This document shows, piece by piece, positions 51,364 to 62,087 of a stretch of 64,000 nt of DNA (position 1 is the first letter of the stretch; each line of letters starts with the position of its first letter). The notes under the pieces are model-generated. The model was given only the letters and a program-made list of their open reading frames with translations, searched no databases and was not told the origin of the DNA. The DNA is taken from assembly GCF_000503055.1 (NCBI RefSeq), contig NZ_AYVY01000012.1, positions 62,001-126,000 on the forward strand, read 5' to 3'. Source of the DNA: Mesorhizobium sp. LSHC420B00. GTDB taxonomy: Bacteria > Pseudomonadota > Alphaproteobacteria > Rhizobiales > Rhizobiaceae. The position numbers and the translations under genes were made by a program.

Positions 51364-52980
51364 TCACTCCGCCGCGATCAGCCCGGCCATGTCGCGGTTC
51401 TTCATCAGCTTGTAGACGATCGAATCCATCAGCGCCTGGAACGAAGCATCGATGATGTTTTCGGAGACGCCGACCGTCCACCAGCGCGCACCGGTGCCGT
51501 CATGCGATTCGATCAGCACGCGGGTAATCGCCTCGGTGCCACCATTGAGGATACGCACCTTGAAGTCGGCCAGCTCGAGATCGGCGATCTCGCTCTGGAA
51601 TTTGCCGAGATCCTTGCGCAGCGCAATGTCGAGCGCGTTGACCGGGCCATGGCCTTCGGCGACCGACATCTTCTCCTCGCCCTCGACCAGCACTTTCACA
51701 ATCGCCTCCGAGACCGTCTTCAGCTGGCCGTTGGCGTCGAAGCGGCGCTCGACCATGCAGCGGAATGAAGTGACGCGGAAGAATTCCGGCACGCCATGCA
51801 GCATCTTGCGCGCCAGAAGCTCGAAGCTGGCGTCGGCGCCTTCGTAAGCGTAGCCCTCCGCCTCACGCTCCTTGACCACGGCGATCAGCGCGTCGAGGCG
51901 ATGGTCGTCCCGGGGCATGTCGATGCCGCGCCGTTTCAGCTCGGCCATGAAATTCGCCTTGCCGCCTTGGTCCGAAACCATGACGCGGCGGCGGTTGCCG
52001 ACAGTCTCTGGCGGTACATGCTCGTAGGTCGCCGGCTCCTTGGCCAGCGCCGAGGCATGGATGCCGGCCTTGGTAGCGAATGCGGAGGCGCCGACATAGG
52101 GGGCCTGCGCTTCCGGCGCACGGTTCAGCAACTCGTCGAAGGCGCGGGACAAGCGCGATATACCGGTCAACGCCTCCGCTGAAATGCCCGTTGCAAAGCG
52201 GCCGGCAAAGGCAGGCTTCAACGACAATGTCGGCACGATCGAGATCAGATTGGCGTTGCCGCAGCGCTCGCCTATGCCATTCAGCGTGCCCTGGATATGG
52301 CGCACGCCGGCCTCCACGGCGGCAAGCGAATTCGCCACCGCCTGGCCGGTGTCGTCATGGGCGTGGATGCCGAGATGGTCGCCCGGTATGCCGGCCGCGA
52401 TCACCTTTTCGACGATGGCGCGCACCTCGGAGGGCTGCGTGCCGCCATTGGTGTCGCATAGAACCACCCAGCGCGCGCCGGCATCGTAGGCCGTCCTGGC
52501 GCAGGCCAGCGCATAATCGGGGTTGGCCTTGAAGCCATCGAAGAAATGCTCGCAGTCGACCATCGCCTCCTTGCCGGCACTGAGCGCCGCCTCGACCGAG
52601 GCCTTGATCGCCTCGAGGTTCTCCTCATTGGTGCAGCCGAGCGCGACGCGGACATGGTAGTCCCAGCTCTTGGCGACGAAGCAGATGGCATCCGACTTCG
52701 ACTGGACCAGCGCGGTGAGGCCGGGGTCGTTCGAGGCCGACACTCCTGCCCGCTTGGTCATGCCGAAGGCGACGAACTTGGCATCGGCCGTGCGACGCTC
52801 GGCGAAAAAGGCGGTGTCGGTTGGATTGGCGCCAGGATAACCGCCCTCGACGTAGTCGATGCCGAACTCGTCGAGCAGCTTGGCGATGGCGATCTTGTCC
52901 TCGACGGAAAAGTCGATACCCGGCGTCTGCTGACCATCGCGCAGCGTCGTGTCGAACAGATAAAGGCGCTCGCGAGCCAT
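51364..52980 (-). CDS. cimA: (R)-citramalate synthase
   Basis: Condenses pyruvate and acetyl-CoA to citramalate, a threonine-independent entry to isoleucine synthesis. 538 aa of the HMGL/IPMS family: LYLFDTTLRDGQQTPGIDFS near residue 6, CDTNGGTQPSEV, the metal/His motif LGIHAHDDTGQAVANS near 223, and NGIGERCGNANL. The C-terminal regulatory domain resembles LeuA. ATG at 52980 has GGGAA seven bases upstream; an ATG at 52986 would overlap the pip stop by ATGA. Follows pip in the operon. Confidence 0.92.
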   Translation of the reverse strand: MARERLYLFDTTLRDGQQTPGIDFSVEDKIAIAKLLDEFGIDYVEGGYPGANPTDTAFFAERRTADAKFVAFGMTKRAGVSASNDPGLTALVQSKSDAICFVAKSWDYHVRVALGCTNEENLEAIKASVEAALSAGKEAMVDCEHFFDGFKANPDYALACARTAYDAGARWVVLCDTNGGTQPSEVRAIVEKVIAAGIPGDHLGIHAHDDTGQAVANSLAAVEAGVRHIQGTLNGIGERCGNANLISIVPTLSLKPAFAGRFATGISAEALTGISRLSRAFDELLNRAPEAQAPYVGASAFATKAGIHASALAKEPATYEHVPPETVGNRRRVMVSDQGGKANFMAELKRRGIDMPRDDHRLDALIAVVKEREAEGYAYEGADASFELLARKMLHGVPEFFRVTSFRCMVERRFDANGQLKTVSEAIVKVLVEGEEKMSVAEGHGPVNALDIALRKDLGKFQSEIADLELADFKVRILNGGTEAITRVLIESHDGTGARWWTVGVSENIIDASFQALMDSIVYKLMKNRDMAGLIAAE

Positions 52981-52982
52981 CG

Positions 52983-54900
<1,918 letters not shown>

Positions 54901-54906
54901 CGCATT

Positions 54907-55277
54907 TTACTCCGGAGCATGGCAGACCGCCTCGACATTGTTGCCGTCGGGATCGAAGACGAAGGCGCCATAATAGTTCGGATGATAGTGCGGGCGCAGG
55001 CCCGGCCCGCCATTGTCCTTGCCGCCGCGTGAAAGGCATCGACCTCGGCACGGCTGCGCGCCGTGAAAGCGACGTGTTGATGATCCTTCGGCTTGTCCTT
55101 GCCGGCATGCAGCCAAAACACTGGCCGGTCGCGGCCGTAGCCGCCGACCTTGGCGCCGCCGGTATATTCCTGCGGCACCATGTAGAGCAGCGAGGCACCA
55201 AGCGGCGCCATCGCCCTGTCGTAAAAAGCTTTCGACACGTCGAAATCCAAAACGGTGATGCCGAGATGATGGATCAT
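54907..55277 (-). pseudogene. VOC family protein with frameshift
   Basis: From ATG 55277: [49 protein letters not shown], a normal VOC sequence. Then a single missing A (GCAAGGACAAT where GCAAAGGACAAT is expected, near 55020-55030) shifts the frame. The other frame continues correctly with KDNGGPGLRPHYHPNYYGAF and DPDGNNVEAVCHAPE to TAA at 54907-54909. As sequenced the product has an unrelated C-terminal third and ends at 54897. Either a real mutation or an indel error; the stop and start overlaps of the operon are otherwise intact. Confidence 0.8.
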
Positions 55278-56743
55278 CTTTTTACCTCCCAGGTGGTGAT
55301 GCGTTCGCCGGTGACAGGGTCCTTGCCGTCCTTCAACTGGATGCCTTGCGCCAGCAACTCGTCGCGGATGCGGTCGGCCTCGGCCCAGTTCTTGGCGGCG
55401 ATCAGCGCGAGGCGTTTGGCGATCGCTTTGGCAATGGCGTCTTCATCCACCTTGGCTGTTGCGACGTCGAAGCCGAGGAACAGCAGCGATGCCTTCAGCA
55501 AAGTGGCAGCATCGTTGTCTTCGGCGGCTGCGTTGCTGCTACCAGCGTCGAAATCAACAGCATCGCCAGCCAACTGGGTCAGCAACTGGAATGCGGGATA
55601 GGTGGCGAGGTCATCCGACAGCACTTCGATCACATCCGCCGGCACCGATTTTGCCGTTGGCGGCGCCAGATCGGCCGCTCGCTTCCATTTGCGCAGCGTA
55701 TTCTCCGCCTCTTCCAGCTTGCGTACGGAAAAGTCGATCGGCTCGCGATAATGCGTCATCAGCATCGCCAGCCTGAGCACCTCGCCCGGCCATTTGCGGC
55801 CGCCAAAAGTCTCCGTCTCCAGCAGTTCGGTGATCGAATAGAAATTGCCCAGGCTCTTGGACATCTTCTGGCCCTCGACCTGCAGGAAACCGTTGTGCAT
55901 CCACACCTTGGCCATCGTTTCGGTGCCGTGGGCGCAACGTGACTGGGCGATCTCGTTCTCGTGGTGTGGAAAGATCAGGTCGAGACCACCGCCATGGATG
56001 TCGAACACCTCGCCGAGATAGGCGGCCGACATCGCCGAGCACTCGATGTGCCAGCCCGGCCGACCCCTGCCCCACGGACTCTCCCAGCCCGGTTCCTCGG
56101 GCGAAGACAATTTCCACAGCACGAAATCCTGCGGGTTCTTCTTGTGCGCATCGACGGCGACGCGGGCGCCTGCCTGCTGCTCGTCGAGATTGCGCTTCGA
56201 CAACTGTCCGTAGTCCGGCATGGAAGCGGTGTCGAACAGGACTTCTCCAGCCGCGACATAGGCATGGCCGCGTTCGATCAAGCGTTGAATCAAGAGGATC
56301 ATGTCGACCTTGCCGTCGGGCCTAGGCTCGACGAACTCGGTGGCGCGCGGCTCGACCGTCGGTTCCAGGCAACCGAGCGCCGCCACGTCCTTGTGGAACT
56401 GATCGGCGGTCTTTTCGGTGACCCGCCTGATCGCTTCGTTCAGCGACAGCTTGCCCAAGGCAATCTCGCCGCCGAAATCGCGCAGCGCGCGAGCGTTGAT
56501 CTTGTCGTCGACGTCGGTGATGTTGCGGACGTAAGTGACATGCGCTTGCCCGTAGAGATGGCGCAGCAAACGGAACAGCACGTCGAAGACGATCACCGGC
56601 CGCGCATTGCCGATATGGGCGAAGTCGTAGACCGTCGGGCCGCAGACATACATGCGCACGTTGCGCGGATCGATCGGGAAGAAATCCTCCTTGCTCCGCG
56701 TTAGCGTGTTGTAGAGGCGCAGGCTCTTCGATGCGTCAGACAT
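55274..56743 (-). CDS. cysS: Cysteinyl-tRNA synthetase
   Basis: Charges tRNA-Cys; cytosolic and essential. 489 aa class I synthetase: zinc Cys in [19 protein letters not shown] (with the HIGN motif), [10 protein letters not shown] and the KMSKSLGNF loop near residue 280. ATG 56743 ([15 protein letters not shown]) chosen; the frame is open upstream without homology. First gene of the operon; its stop overlaps the VOC start by ATGA. Confidence 0.97.
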   Translation of the reverse strand: MSDASKSLRLYNTLTRSKEDFFPIDPRNVRMYVCGPTVYDFAHIGNARPVIVFDVLFRLLRHLYGQAHVTYVRNITDVDDKINARALRDFGGEIALGKLSLNEAIRRVTEKTADQFHKDVAALGCLEPTVEPRATEFVEPRPDGKVDMILLIQRLIERGHAYVAAGEVLFDTASMPDYGQLSKRNLDEQQAGARVAVDAHKKNPQDFVLWKLSSPEEPGWESPWGRGRPGWHIECSAMSAAYLGEVFDIHGGGLDLIFPHHENEIAQSRCAHGTETMAKVWMHNGFLQVEGQKMSKSLGNFYSITELLETETFGGRKWPGEVLRLAMLMTHYREPIDFSVRKLEEAENTLRKWKRAADLAPPTAKSVPADVIEVLSDDLATYPAFQLLTQLAGDAVDFDAGSSNAAAEDNDAATLLKASLLFLGFDVATAKVDEDAIAKAIAKRLALIAAKNWAEADRIRDELLAQGIQLKDGKDPVTGERITTWEVKR

Positions 56744-57162
56744 ACGTGCGTTCCGGTGCGTTACTTTGTTTGAGCATGATCTTTTGGGATCGTGCTCTGG
56801 ATGGAGTCGGTCACGCCGAGGCGCAAAATCGAGCTCCAGCCTGCTGGCCGGGGCGTTTGTCCAATCTGGGAGGAGATGAGGCGAAAACGTCCAGGACCAG
56901 CGCGAGGCTAGTCGATAATGCAAATGCCGCAAATGGCGAAAGACGTTTTCATGGCCGGCTTTATCGCCTTGCCCGGTGTTGCCGTCAAGTCGCTACCTTC
57001 GCCAAAAATATCGTTGGCTCACAGGAAATGAGCCACTGAAACATTTTATTAAACAGATCGGCACTGTCATGAAACATTCGCCGGCTAGATCAGCAAGCGT
57101 CACGATTTGGTCGGATTCGGCCAGCAAACGCAGACACGAAAACGTTACCAGGGAAGAGAATA
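56744..57162. other. Intergenic region upstream of cysS and the 49-aa gene
   Basis: 419 bases with no convincing gene. It contains a short palindromic element at 56772-56797, a hairpin TGGCTCA-CAGGAAA-TGAGCCA at 57015-57035, and two direct copies of TGAAACATT at 57037-57045 and 57070-57078, 33 bases apart. The promoters of the cysS operon and of the downstream small gene must lie here. Confidence 0.55.
56772..56797. repeat. Short intergenic palindrome
   Basis: GAGCATGATC / GATCGTGCTC around TTTTGG, with one mismatch. It is like the outer arms of the element at 23434-23482 without the inner hairpin, so it may be a reduced copy of the same family. Confidence 0.55.
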
Positions 57163-57312
57163 ATGCCTAAGCAAGAATCCAACCGCGCCAAGCAACCGGC
57201 GCTCGCCAGCCATTACCGGGCGATCGGCCCGGCAGCAATCGTCGCAGCTCTTCTGCACACCGCGAAGAAGAAGAAGCCGGCACAGAAGATCGTGTCGCCA
57301 CGCGCTGCCTGA
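57163..57312 (+). CDS. Small basic protein, unknown
   Basis: 49 aa, starting MPKQESNRAKQPALASHYRA, with a short hydrophobic segment IGPAAIVAALLH and a basic tail TAKKKKPAQKIV. No family recognised. The ATG is preceded by AGGGAAGAG at good spacing, and direct repeats lie upstream. The coding frame is consistent with expression, and the composition (many Lys, Ala) is that of a real small protein, possibly nucleic-acid binding. Evidence is limited to the ribosome site and codon pattern. Confidence 0.55.
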   Translation: MPKQESNRAKQPALASHYRAIGPAAIVAALLHTAKKKKPAQKIVSPRAA

Positions 57313-57369
57313 GAATGCCGTCGGGTGAAGATTGAGGCGCTCACGGTGTCCTGGAAATAGTAGCTTTCG

Positions 57370-58131
57370 CTAAAATAATGTCATTTGACTGTCGTTCGCG
57401 CCGGACTTCTGGCGCTTGACCTTCTCGGGCTCAGGCTCGACGACGCCCTTCTCCTGAATCTCCGGCCCGGTATTGGCGACCTTGTTGACGAGGTCGGAAA
57501 CCGGGATCGCTTCGAAGAAATCGGGCCGGGTGGGTCTCAGCAGATCGGCCACATCACGCGGCTCGAGCGTGCGGCAATCCAGCCAGCGCGCGAAATCCTC
57601 GGGATGGATCACCACCGGCATGCGGTCGTGGATATGGGCAATATCGGCATTGGCGTGGGCGGTCAGAATGGCGCTGGTGTCCATTTCCGAGCCACCCGGC
57701 TCGGCATACGTCTCAATCAGCCCGGCGAAGGCGACAAGCCCTCCATGCTTTGGCCGCACCCAATAGGGCTGCCCTCTTCTGCCAGCGGTTTGGTGCCATT
57801 CGTAGAATCCCGAAGCCGGTACCAGGGCGCGGCGATGGCGCATGGCAGCGCGAAACGACGGCTTTTCCGAAGCCCCCTCAGAACGCGCGTTGAACAGCAG
57901 CGGGAAGTTACGCGTATCCTTGACCCAGGCCGGGATCAGGCCCCAGCGCACCAGCATCGAGCGGCGGTCGGGCAGGTTCGAGCCCGGCGCCTGCGGCAAT
58001 CCGGCGAGCGCCATCAGCACCGGCTGCGTCGGCGCGATATTGTAGCGGGGCGGAAACTCCTCCAACTCCGCCAGACCGAGAAGGGCGGCGGTCTGGTCCG
58101 GAGTGGCGGTCAAGGCAAAGCGTCCGCACAT
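57370..58131 (-). CDS. SOS response-associated peptidase (YedK/HMCES)
   Basis: 253 aa, forms a protein-DNA crosslink with abasic sites in single-stranded DNA, shielding them. The catalytic Cys is residue 2 (MCGRFALT), exposed after Met removal; conserved LLFNARSEG (Asn), GFYEWHQ (Glu) and HDRMPVVIHP (His) complete the active site. The start at 58131 is fixed by MCGRF; the frame is open upstream. It is divergent from a NUDIX gene; the C-terminal tail EKVKRQKSGANDSQMTLF is variable. Confidence 0.95.
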   Translation of the reverse strand: MCGRFALTATPDQTAALLGLAELEEFPPRYNIAPTQPVLMALAGLPQAPGSNLPDRRSMLVRWGLIPAWVKDTRNFPLLFNARSEGASEKPSFRAAMRHRRALVPASGFYEWHQTAGRRGQPYWVRPKHGGLVAFAGLIETYAEPGGSEMDTSAILTAHANADIAHIHDRMPVVIHPEDFARWLDCRTLEPRDVADLLRPTRPDFFEAIPVSDLVNKVANTGPEIQEKGVVEPEPEKVKRQKSGANDSQMTLF

Positions 58132-58254
58132 GAATTCAGCTCTCGAATGGGTGACATGTGAAAGTGACCATGGAACCTGCCTTTCGCAACCGCTAAAGCT
58201 GTTCGCCGACGGCCGGTCCACAACGGGCTATGCCAATCGAGCGATCGGGAACCC

Positions 58255-58680
58255 ATGGAAGCACGTAAGATCATTCCGGCAGTCTCGGTCTGCGTCGTGC
58301 GCGAGAACACGGTGCTGCTGGTCAAGCGGGCCAGACCGCCCTCGCAGGGCCTTTATGCCTTTCCCGGTGGCAAGGTCGAAGCCGGCGAGACGCTGGAACA
58401 GGCAGCAAGGCGCGAATTGCTGGAAGAGACCGGATTGCAGGCGCGCAACTACCGGCCGCTGCGGGAAATCCACATCGACGGCAGCGGCAATGGGCATCCG
58501 GTCGACTACCGGCTGACGGTGTTTGGGGCCAACTATGCCGGCGGCGAGGCGGTGGCCAGTGACGACGCCGAAACCGCCGCCTTCTATACACTGGCCGAAA
58601 TGACAGCGATGCAGCTTGCCGATGCAGTGTTTGATATCGCCGACGGCCTGCTGGCCACCAGCAAGGGCGGCGCGAACTGA
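58255..58680 (+). CDS. NUDIX hydrolase
   Basis: 141-aa pyrophosphohydrolase. A complete Nudix box at residues 39-61: [20 protein letters not shown] followed by TGL, fitting GX5EX7REUXEEXGU. The substrate is unknown; the neighbour YedK suggests nucleotide or DNA damage handling only weakly. ATG 58255 follows GGGAAC. TIGR02301 gene follows on the same strand after 48 bases. Confidence 0.92.
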   Translation: MEARKIIPAVSVCVVRENTVLLVKRARPPSQGLYAFPGGKVEAGETLEQAARRELLEETGLQARNYRPLREIHIDGSGNGHPVDYRLTVFGANYAGGEAVASDDAETAAFYTLAEMTAMQLADAVFDIADGLLATSKGGAN

Positions 58681-58728
58681 GCTTGAGAATCGCCTTGCAG
58701 GCAACAAATTGTTTCAGCACAAGGGCTC

Positions 58729-59106
58729 ATGAACCGCACATCACCGTTTCTCGCCGCCTGCCTCGCCGTCAGTGTGGTTGTCGGCTTGCGTCCTGCCATT
58801 GCCGCCGAGGCGCCGTTCGAGCCCGGGCTGTTGCGGCTGGCGGAAGTGCTCGGCTCGTTGCATTTCCTGCGCAATCTATGCGGCGAGAAGGGCGACCGGT
58901 GGCGGGCCGAGATGGAAAAACTGATCGCATCAGAAAATCCGAACCCTGAGCGGCGCGCCCGCTTCATCGCCAGCTTCAACCGCGGCTACCGATCCTTCGG
59001 CGGCAGTTATACGCAATGCACCGCCTCGGCGACGGAAGCCATCAGCCGCTACATGAAGGAAGGCGAGACGCTGTCTCGCGACATCGCCTCGCGCTACGGG
59101 AACTGA
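58729..59106 (+). CDS. TIGR02301 family exported protein
   Basis: 125 aa conserved in alphaproteobacteria (TIGR02301 by recollection), function unknown. Signal peptide to about residue 26 (cleavage after AIAAEA). The mature part has GSLHFLRNLCGEKGDRWR and NRGYRSFGGSYTQCTASA, with two cysteines that may form a disulfide. Follows the NUDIX gene, probably cotranscribed. Confidence 0.82.
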   Translation: MNRTSPFLAACLAVSVVVGLRPAIAAEAPFEPGLLRLAEVLGSLHFLRNLCGEKGDRWRAEMEKLIASENPNPERRARFIASFNRGYRSFGGSYTQCTASATEAISRYMKEGETLSRDIASRYGN

Positions 59107-59480
59107 CGGCGGCAGCTGCCGTTCCGGCAAAGCGGAATCAAGCGTCGGCGCTGTTGGCGGCGGACGCGTTCGACACTTCTCCGCTTGCCTCGGGTGAGGT
59201 CTTGGTGCAAACCTGATGTTGCACTTTTGCAACTATGTTAACGAAACGTTAGCGCGCAGATGTGAAATTAACTCAAACTGAAGGTTTCCGTCCCCTTGGC
59301 CGGCCTAATCGGGTAAGTTTGAAACGGATCGGACGCAGGTTTGCTTAATGCGACGGGTTTTGTAGAAAACGACCAAAAAAATGTCGCATTTACAAGTACT
59401 TACTTCGCCTGCGTGTAAAAGGGACAACTCAAGCTTGATCCCTATCCAACGGATCACCGCTTGAAAGGGTGGACATCGCA
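59107..59480. other. AT-richer intergenic region with several inverted repeats
   Basis: 374 bases without a gene. It contains GTTGCA-CTTT-TGCAAC at 59218-59233 and a TTAA-N7-TTAG pattern at 59238-59252 resembling a CtrA box. TGCGAC and GTCGCA occur about 30 bases apart at 59350-59390. A short region of low GC suggests promoters for the downstream small genes. Confidence 0.5.
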
Positions 59481-59738
59481 ATGGAACATGGCGTCAACGA
59501 CATCGACGCGCTGGTCAGGGAAGAAAAGCGCCTGACCGCCGTGGAAAGCCACAGCGAAGCCTGGGCGGAAGGATTGTCGGCGGGGATCGAGCCGGAAATC
59601 ATCGCCGAGGCAGCCCTCGAAACGGCATTCGGCGAGATGCTGCGAACCAATGGCGAGACCTCGGCGCTTGCCCTGCTCGATCGCATGCGCGAAAAGGTGG
59701 TTGCCGGGGCCTTCGAGCCCGAAAGGCTGCGGCACTGA
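59481..59738 (+). CDS. Small hypothetical protein
   Basis: 85 aa, unrecognised. Predicted helical and acidic, with EEKRLTAVESHSEAWAEGL and ETSALALLDRMREKVVAG. It has no signal peptide or membrane segment. ATG 59481 is eight bases after GGTGG; a GTG at 59469 is also in frame. The regular charge pattern and codon use support a real gene. A 15-base repeat lies after it. Confidence 0.6.
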   Translation: MEHGVNDIDALVREEKRLTAVESHSEAWAEGLSAGIEPEIIAEAALETAFGEMLRTNGETSALALLDRMREKVVAGAFEPERLRH

Positions 59739-59765
59739 CCCCGGTTCTTTGACGACGGCGCGTCG

Positions 59766-59808
59766 CCGGACATCATGTCCGGGCACATCATGTCCGGGCA
59801 CATGAGTG
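59766..59808. repeat. 15-base tandem repeat with palindrome
   Basis: ACATCATGTCCGGGC repeated at 59770-59784 and 59785-59799 with a truncated third. Its left end forms the palindrome CCGGACAT-C-ATGTCCGG at 59766-59782. Located between two unknown genes. Confidence 0.85.
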
Positions 59809-59834
59809 GGCCTGGAACCAGGGAGTAGCAGGCG

Positions 59835-60638
59835 GTGAATTTTTCGATATCAGGCAAGCCGCGCGGCCTGGTCCTCAGCATTTGGCTTATCGCCTCCTGC
59901 GCCACGATTCCCCTTGCACTGTTTCTTGCGAGCAGTCCCGCTCACGCCCTCAGCGAGATCAAGCGCGAAGACCTGCCTTCGCCGGTCACGCCGCCGCCCG
60001 ACGGCGACATGTCGCCGCCCGGAAGTACCGTGCCGATGCCCGGCCCGCTCGGCACGACGCCACCTGCAGCCAGCCAGCCGACTCCGTCCGACGAGCCAAG
60101 GCAAACCGAACCGAAAGGGCCAGCGGACGACGGCGGCATGGCCAATCCGCATGTCGATCCGGACGCGCCTGTGCCCGAAGTCGTTTACGACCTTGCCAAG
60201 TTGCCGGAACCGGTCAGGCGCATGCACGATCTGATCGTCGAGGCGTGCAAAAGCGGCGACATCGAAAGACTGCGGCCGCTGATCGGCACGGGCGACATGA
60301 TGACCCAATTGTCGCTGGGCGACATGGAGGGCGACCCGATCGCCTTCCTGAAAGGGCTTTCGGGCGACACGGAAGGCCAGGAAATCCTCGCCATCCTGGA
60401 AGAGGTGCTCAATGCCGGCTATGTCCATGTCGATGCAGGCACGCCGCAGGATCTCTACGTCTGGCCGTATTTTTTCGCCCTGCCGTTGGACAAGCTCGAT
60501 GCCAGGCAGCGGGTCGAGTTATTCAAGATCGTCACTGCCAGCGACTATGACAACATGAAGCAGTTCGGCGCCTACATCTTCTACCGCGTCGGCATCACGC
60601 CGACCGGGCAATGGACGTTCTTCGTCGCTGGGGATTGA
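59835..60638 (+). CDS. Hypothetical exported protein
   Basis: 267 aa, unknown family. An N-terminal hydrophobic segment (VLSIWLIASCATIPLALFLA, about residues 13-32) is a signal peptide or anchor, followed by a proline-rich stretch (LPSPVTPPPDGDMSPPGS) to about residue 110 and a structured C-terminal part (EPVRRMHDLIVEACKSGDIE, DLYVWPYFFALPLDKLDA, YIFYRVGITPTGQWTFF). The start is GTG at 59835. Convergent with pyrC. Likely an envelope protein. Confidence 0.7.
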   Translation: MNFSISGKPRGLVLSIWLIASCATIPLALFLASSPAHALSEIKREDLPSPVTPPPDGDMSPPGSTVPMPGPLGTTPPAASQPTPSDEPRQTEPKGPADDGGMANPHVDPDAPVPEVVYDLAKLPEPVRRMHDLIVEACKSGDIERLRPLIGTGDMMTQLSLGDMEGDPIAFLKGLSGDTEGQEILAILEEVLNAGYVHVDAGTPQDLYVWPYFFALPLDKLDARQRVELFKIVTASDYDNMKQFGAYIFYRVGITPTGQWTFFVAGD

Positions 60639-60672
60639 GTGGTCAGGCCTGGCCCTTATTGAGGCAGGGAGC

Positions 60673-62004
60673 TTAGCCCGCCAACGCCTCGGAAAACTCC
60701 ACCGCCCTGCCTTGGCCTGGCGTGGCAATCTCGCCTTCCCACATCACGCGCCGGCCCCGAACGATAGTGCCGACCGGCCAGCCGGTCACCTGCCTGCCGT
60801 CATAAGGCGTCCAACCGGCCTTGGAGCCTTGCTGGGCGTTGGCGATGATCTCGCGGCGCTTCAGGTCGACGATGGTCAGATCGGCATCGTAGCCGGCGGC
60901 AATACGGCCTTTCCTGGCGATGCCGAAAATGCGCTGTGGGCCATGGCTGGTCAGGTCGACAAAGCGCTGCAACGTCAGCCGGCCGGCGTTGACATGATCC
61001 AGCATGATCGGCACCAAAGTCTGCACGCCGGTCATGCCTGACGGCGACGCCGGATAAGGTTTTGCCTTCTCGGCCAGCGTGTGCGGCGCATGGTCGGAGC
61101 CGAGGACATCGACAACGCCTTGCGCAATGCCCTGCCAGACCCCCTCGCGATGGCGCGCGGCGCGCACCGGCGGGTTCATCTGGATCAGCGTGCCTAACTG
61201 CGCATAGTCATCTGCGCTCAGCGTCAGATGATGCGGCGTCGCCTCGCAAGTCGCGACATCCTTGTGCTGTTCGAGGAAGCCTATCTCTTCGGCGGTCGAG
61301 ATGTGCAGCACATGGATCCGGGCACGGACCTGGCGCGCGATGCGCACCAGGCGCTCGGTGCAGCGCAATGCGGCGATCTCGTCGCGCCACACCGGATGTG
61401 AGGACGGATCGCCCTCGATGCGCTCGCCGAGCCGCTCGCGCAGCCGGAACTCGTCCTCGGAGTGAAAGGCGGCGCGGCGGCGTGTGTTCCTCAGGATCGA
61501 GGCAACGCCTTCGTCGTCCTCGACCAGCAGGTCGCCGGTGGACGAGCCCATGAACACTTTTATGCCGGCCGCACCCGGCAGCCGCTCGAGATCGCCAGCG
61601 TCTTTTGCATTGTCGCGGGTCCCGCCGACCCAGAAGGCAAAGTCGCAATGCATGCGGCCGGTGGCACGCCGCACCTTGTCGGCAAGGGTCGTCTCGCTGG
61701 TAGTCAGCGGATTGGTGTTCGGCATCTCGAAGACGGCGGTGACGCCGCCAAGCACCGCTGCCCGCGAGCCCGTCTCCAAATCTTCCTTGTGCTCCAGTCC
61801 CGGCTCGCGGAAATGCACCTGGCTATCGACGACGCCCGGCAGGATATGCAGTCCGCGGCAGTCGATTGTCTCGCCGGCCGACGCCTGGCGGAGATCGCCG
61901 ATGGCAGCGACGCGCCCACCATTGATGCCGACGTCGCGAAAACCCTCGCCGTCGTGGTTGACCACGGTGCCACCTGTCAGGATGAGATCGTAGATGGGGG
62001 CCAT
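60673..62004 (-). CDS. pyrC: Dihydroorotase (class I)
   Basis: Third step of pyrimidine synthesis, ring closure of carbamoyl aspartate. 443 aa: zinc ligands in GVVDSQVHFREPG near residue 60, the carboxylated Lys in AAGIKVFMGSSTG near 150, HVLHISTAEE and VLGSDHAPHT. The C-terminal GMTGVQTLVPIMLDHVNAG and RKGRIAAGYDADLTIVD fit class I dihydroorotase. Related hydantoinases have a similar fold, but VHFREPG and the Pro-Ser loop favour dihydroorotase. pyrB is not adjacent. Confidence 0.9.
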   Translation of the reverse strand: MAPIYDLILTGGTVVNHDGEGFRDVGINGGRVAAIGDLRQASAGETIDCRGLHILPGVVDSQVHFREPGLEHKEDLETGSRAAVLGGVTAVFEMPNTNPLTTSETTLADKVRRATGRMHCDFAFWVGGTRDNAKDAGDLERLPGAAGIKVFMGSSTGDLLVEDDEGVASILRNTRRRAAFHSEDEFRLRERLGERIEGDPSSHPVWRDEIAALRCTERLVRIARQVRARIHVLHISTAEEIGFLEQHKDVATCEATPHHLTLSADDYAQLGTLIQMNPPVRAARHREGVWQGIAQGVVDVLGSDHAPHTLAEKAKPYPASPSGMTGVQTLVPIMLDHVNAGRLTLQRFVDLTSHGPQRIFGIARKGRIAAGYDADLTIVDLKRREIIANAQQGSKAGWTPYDGRQVTGWPVGTIVRGRRVMWEGEIATPGQGRAVEFSEALAG

Positions 62005-62087
62005 GCGGATCAGGTCTCTTGCGGGGGAAGTGCCAGCGGCTTACGTAATGGCCGACAGTTTTGCAAGATCAGGCTCGTTTTCCCACC

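Noticed and set aside
58132..58254. LexA box for YedK
   Set aside because: No GAAC-N7-GAAC or GTTC-N7-GTTC pattern is present in the divergent gap.
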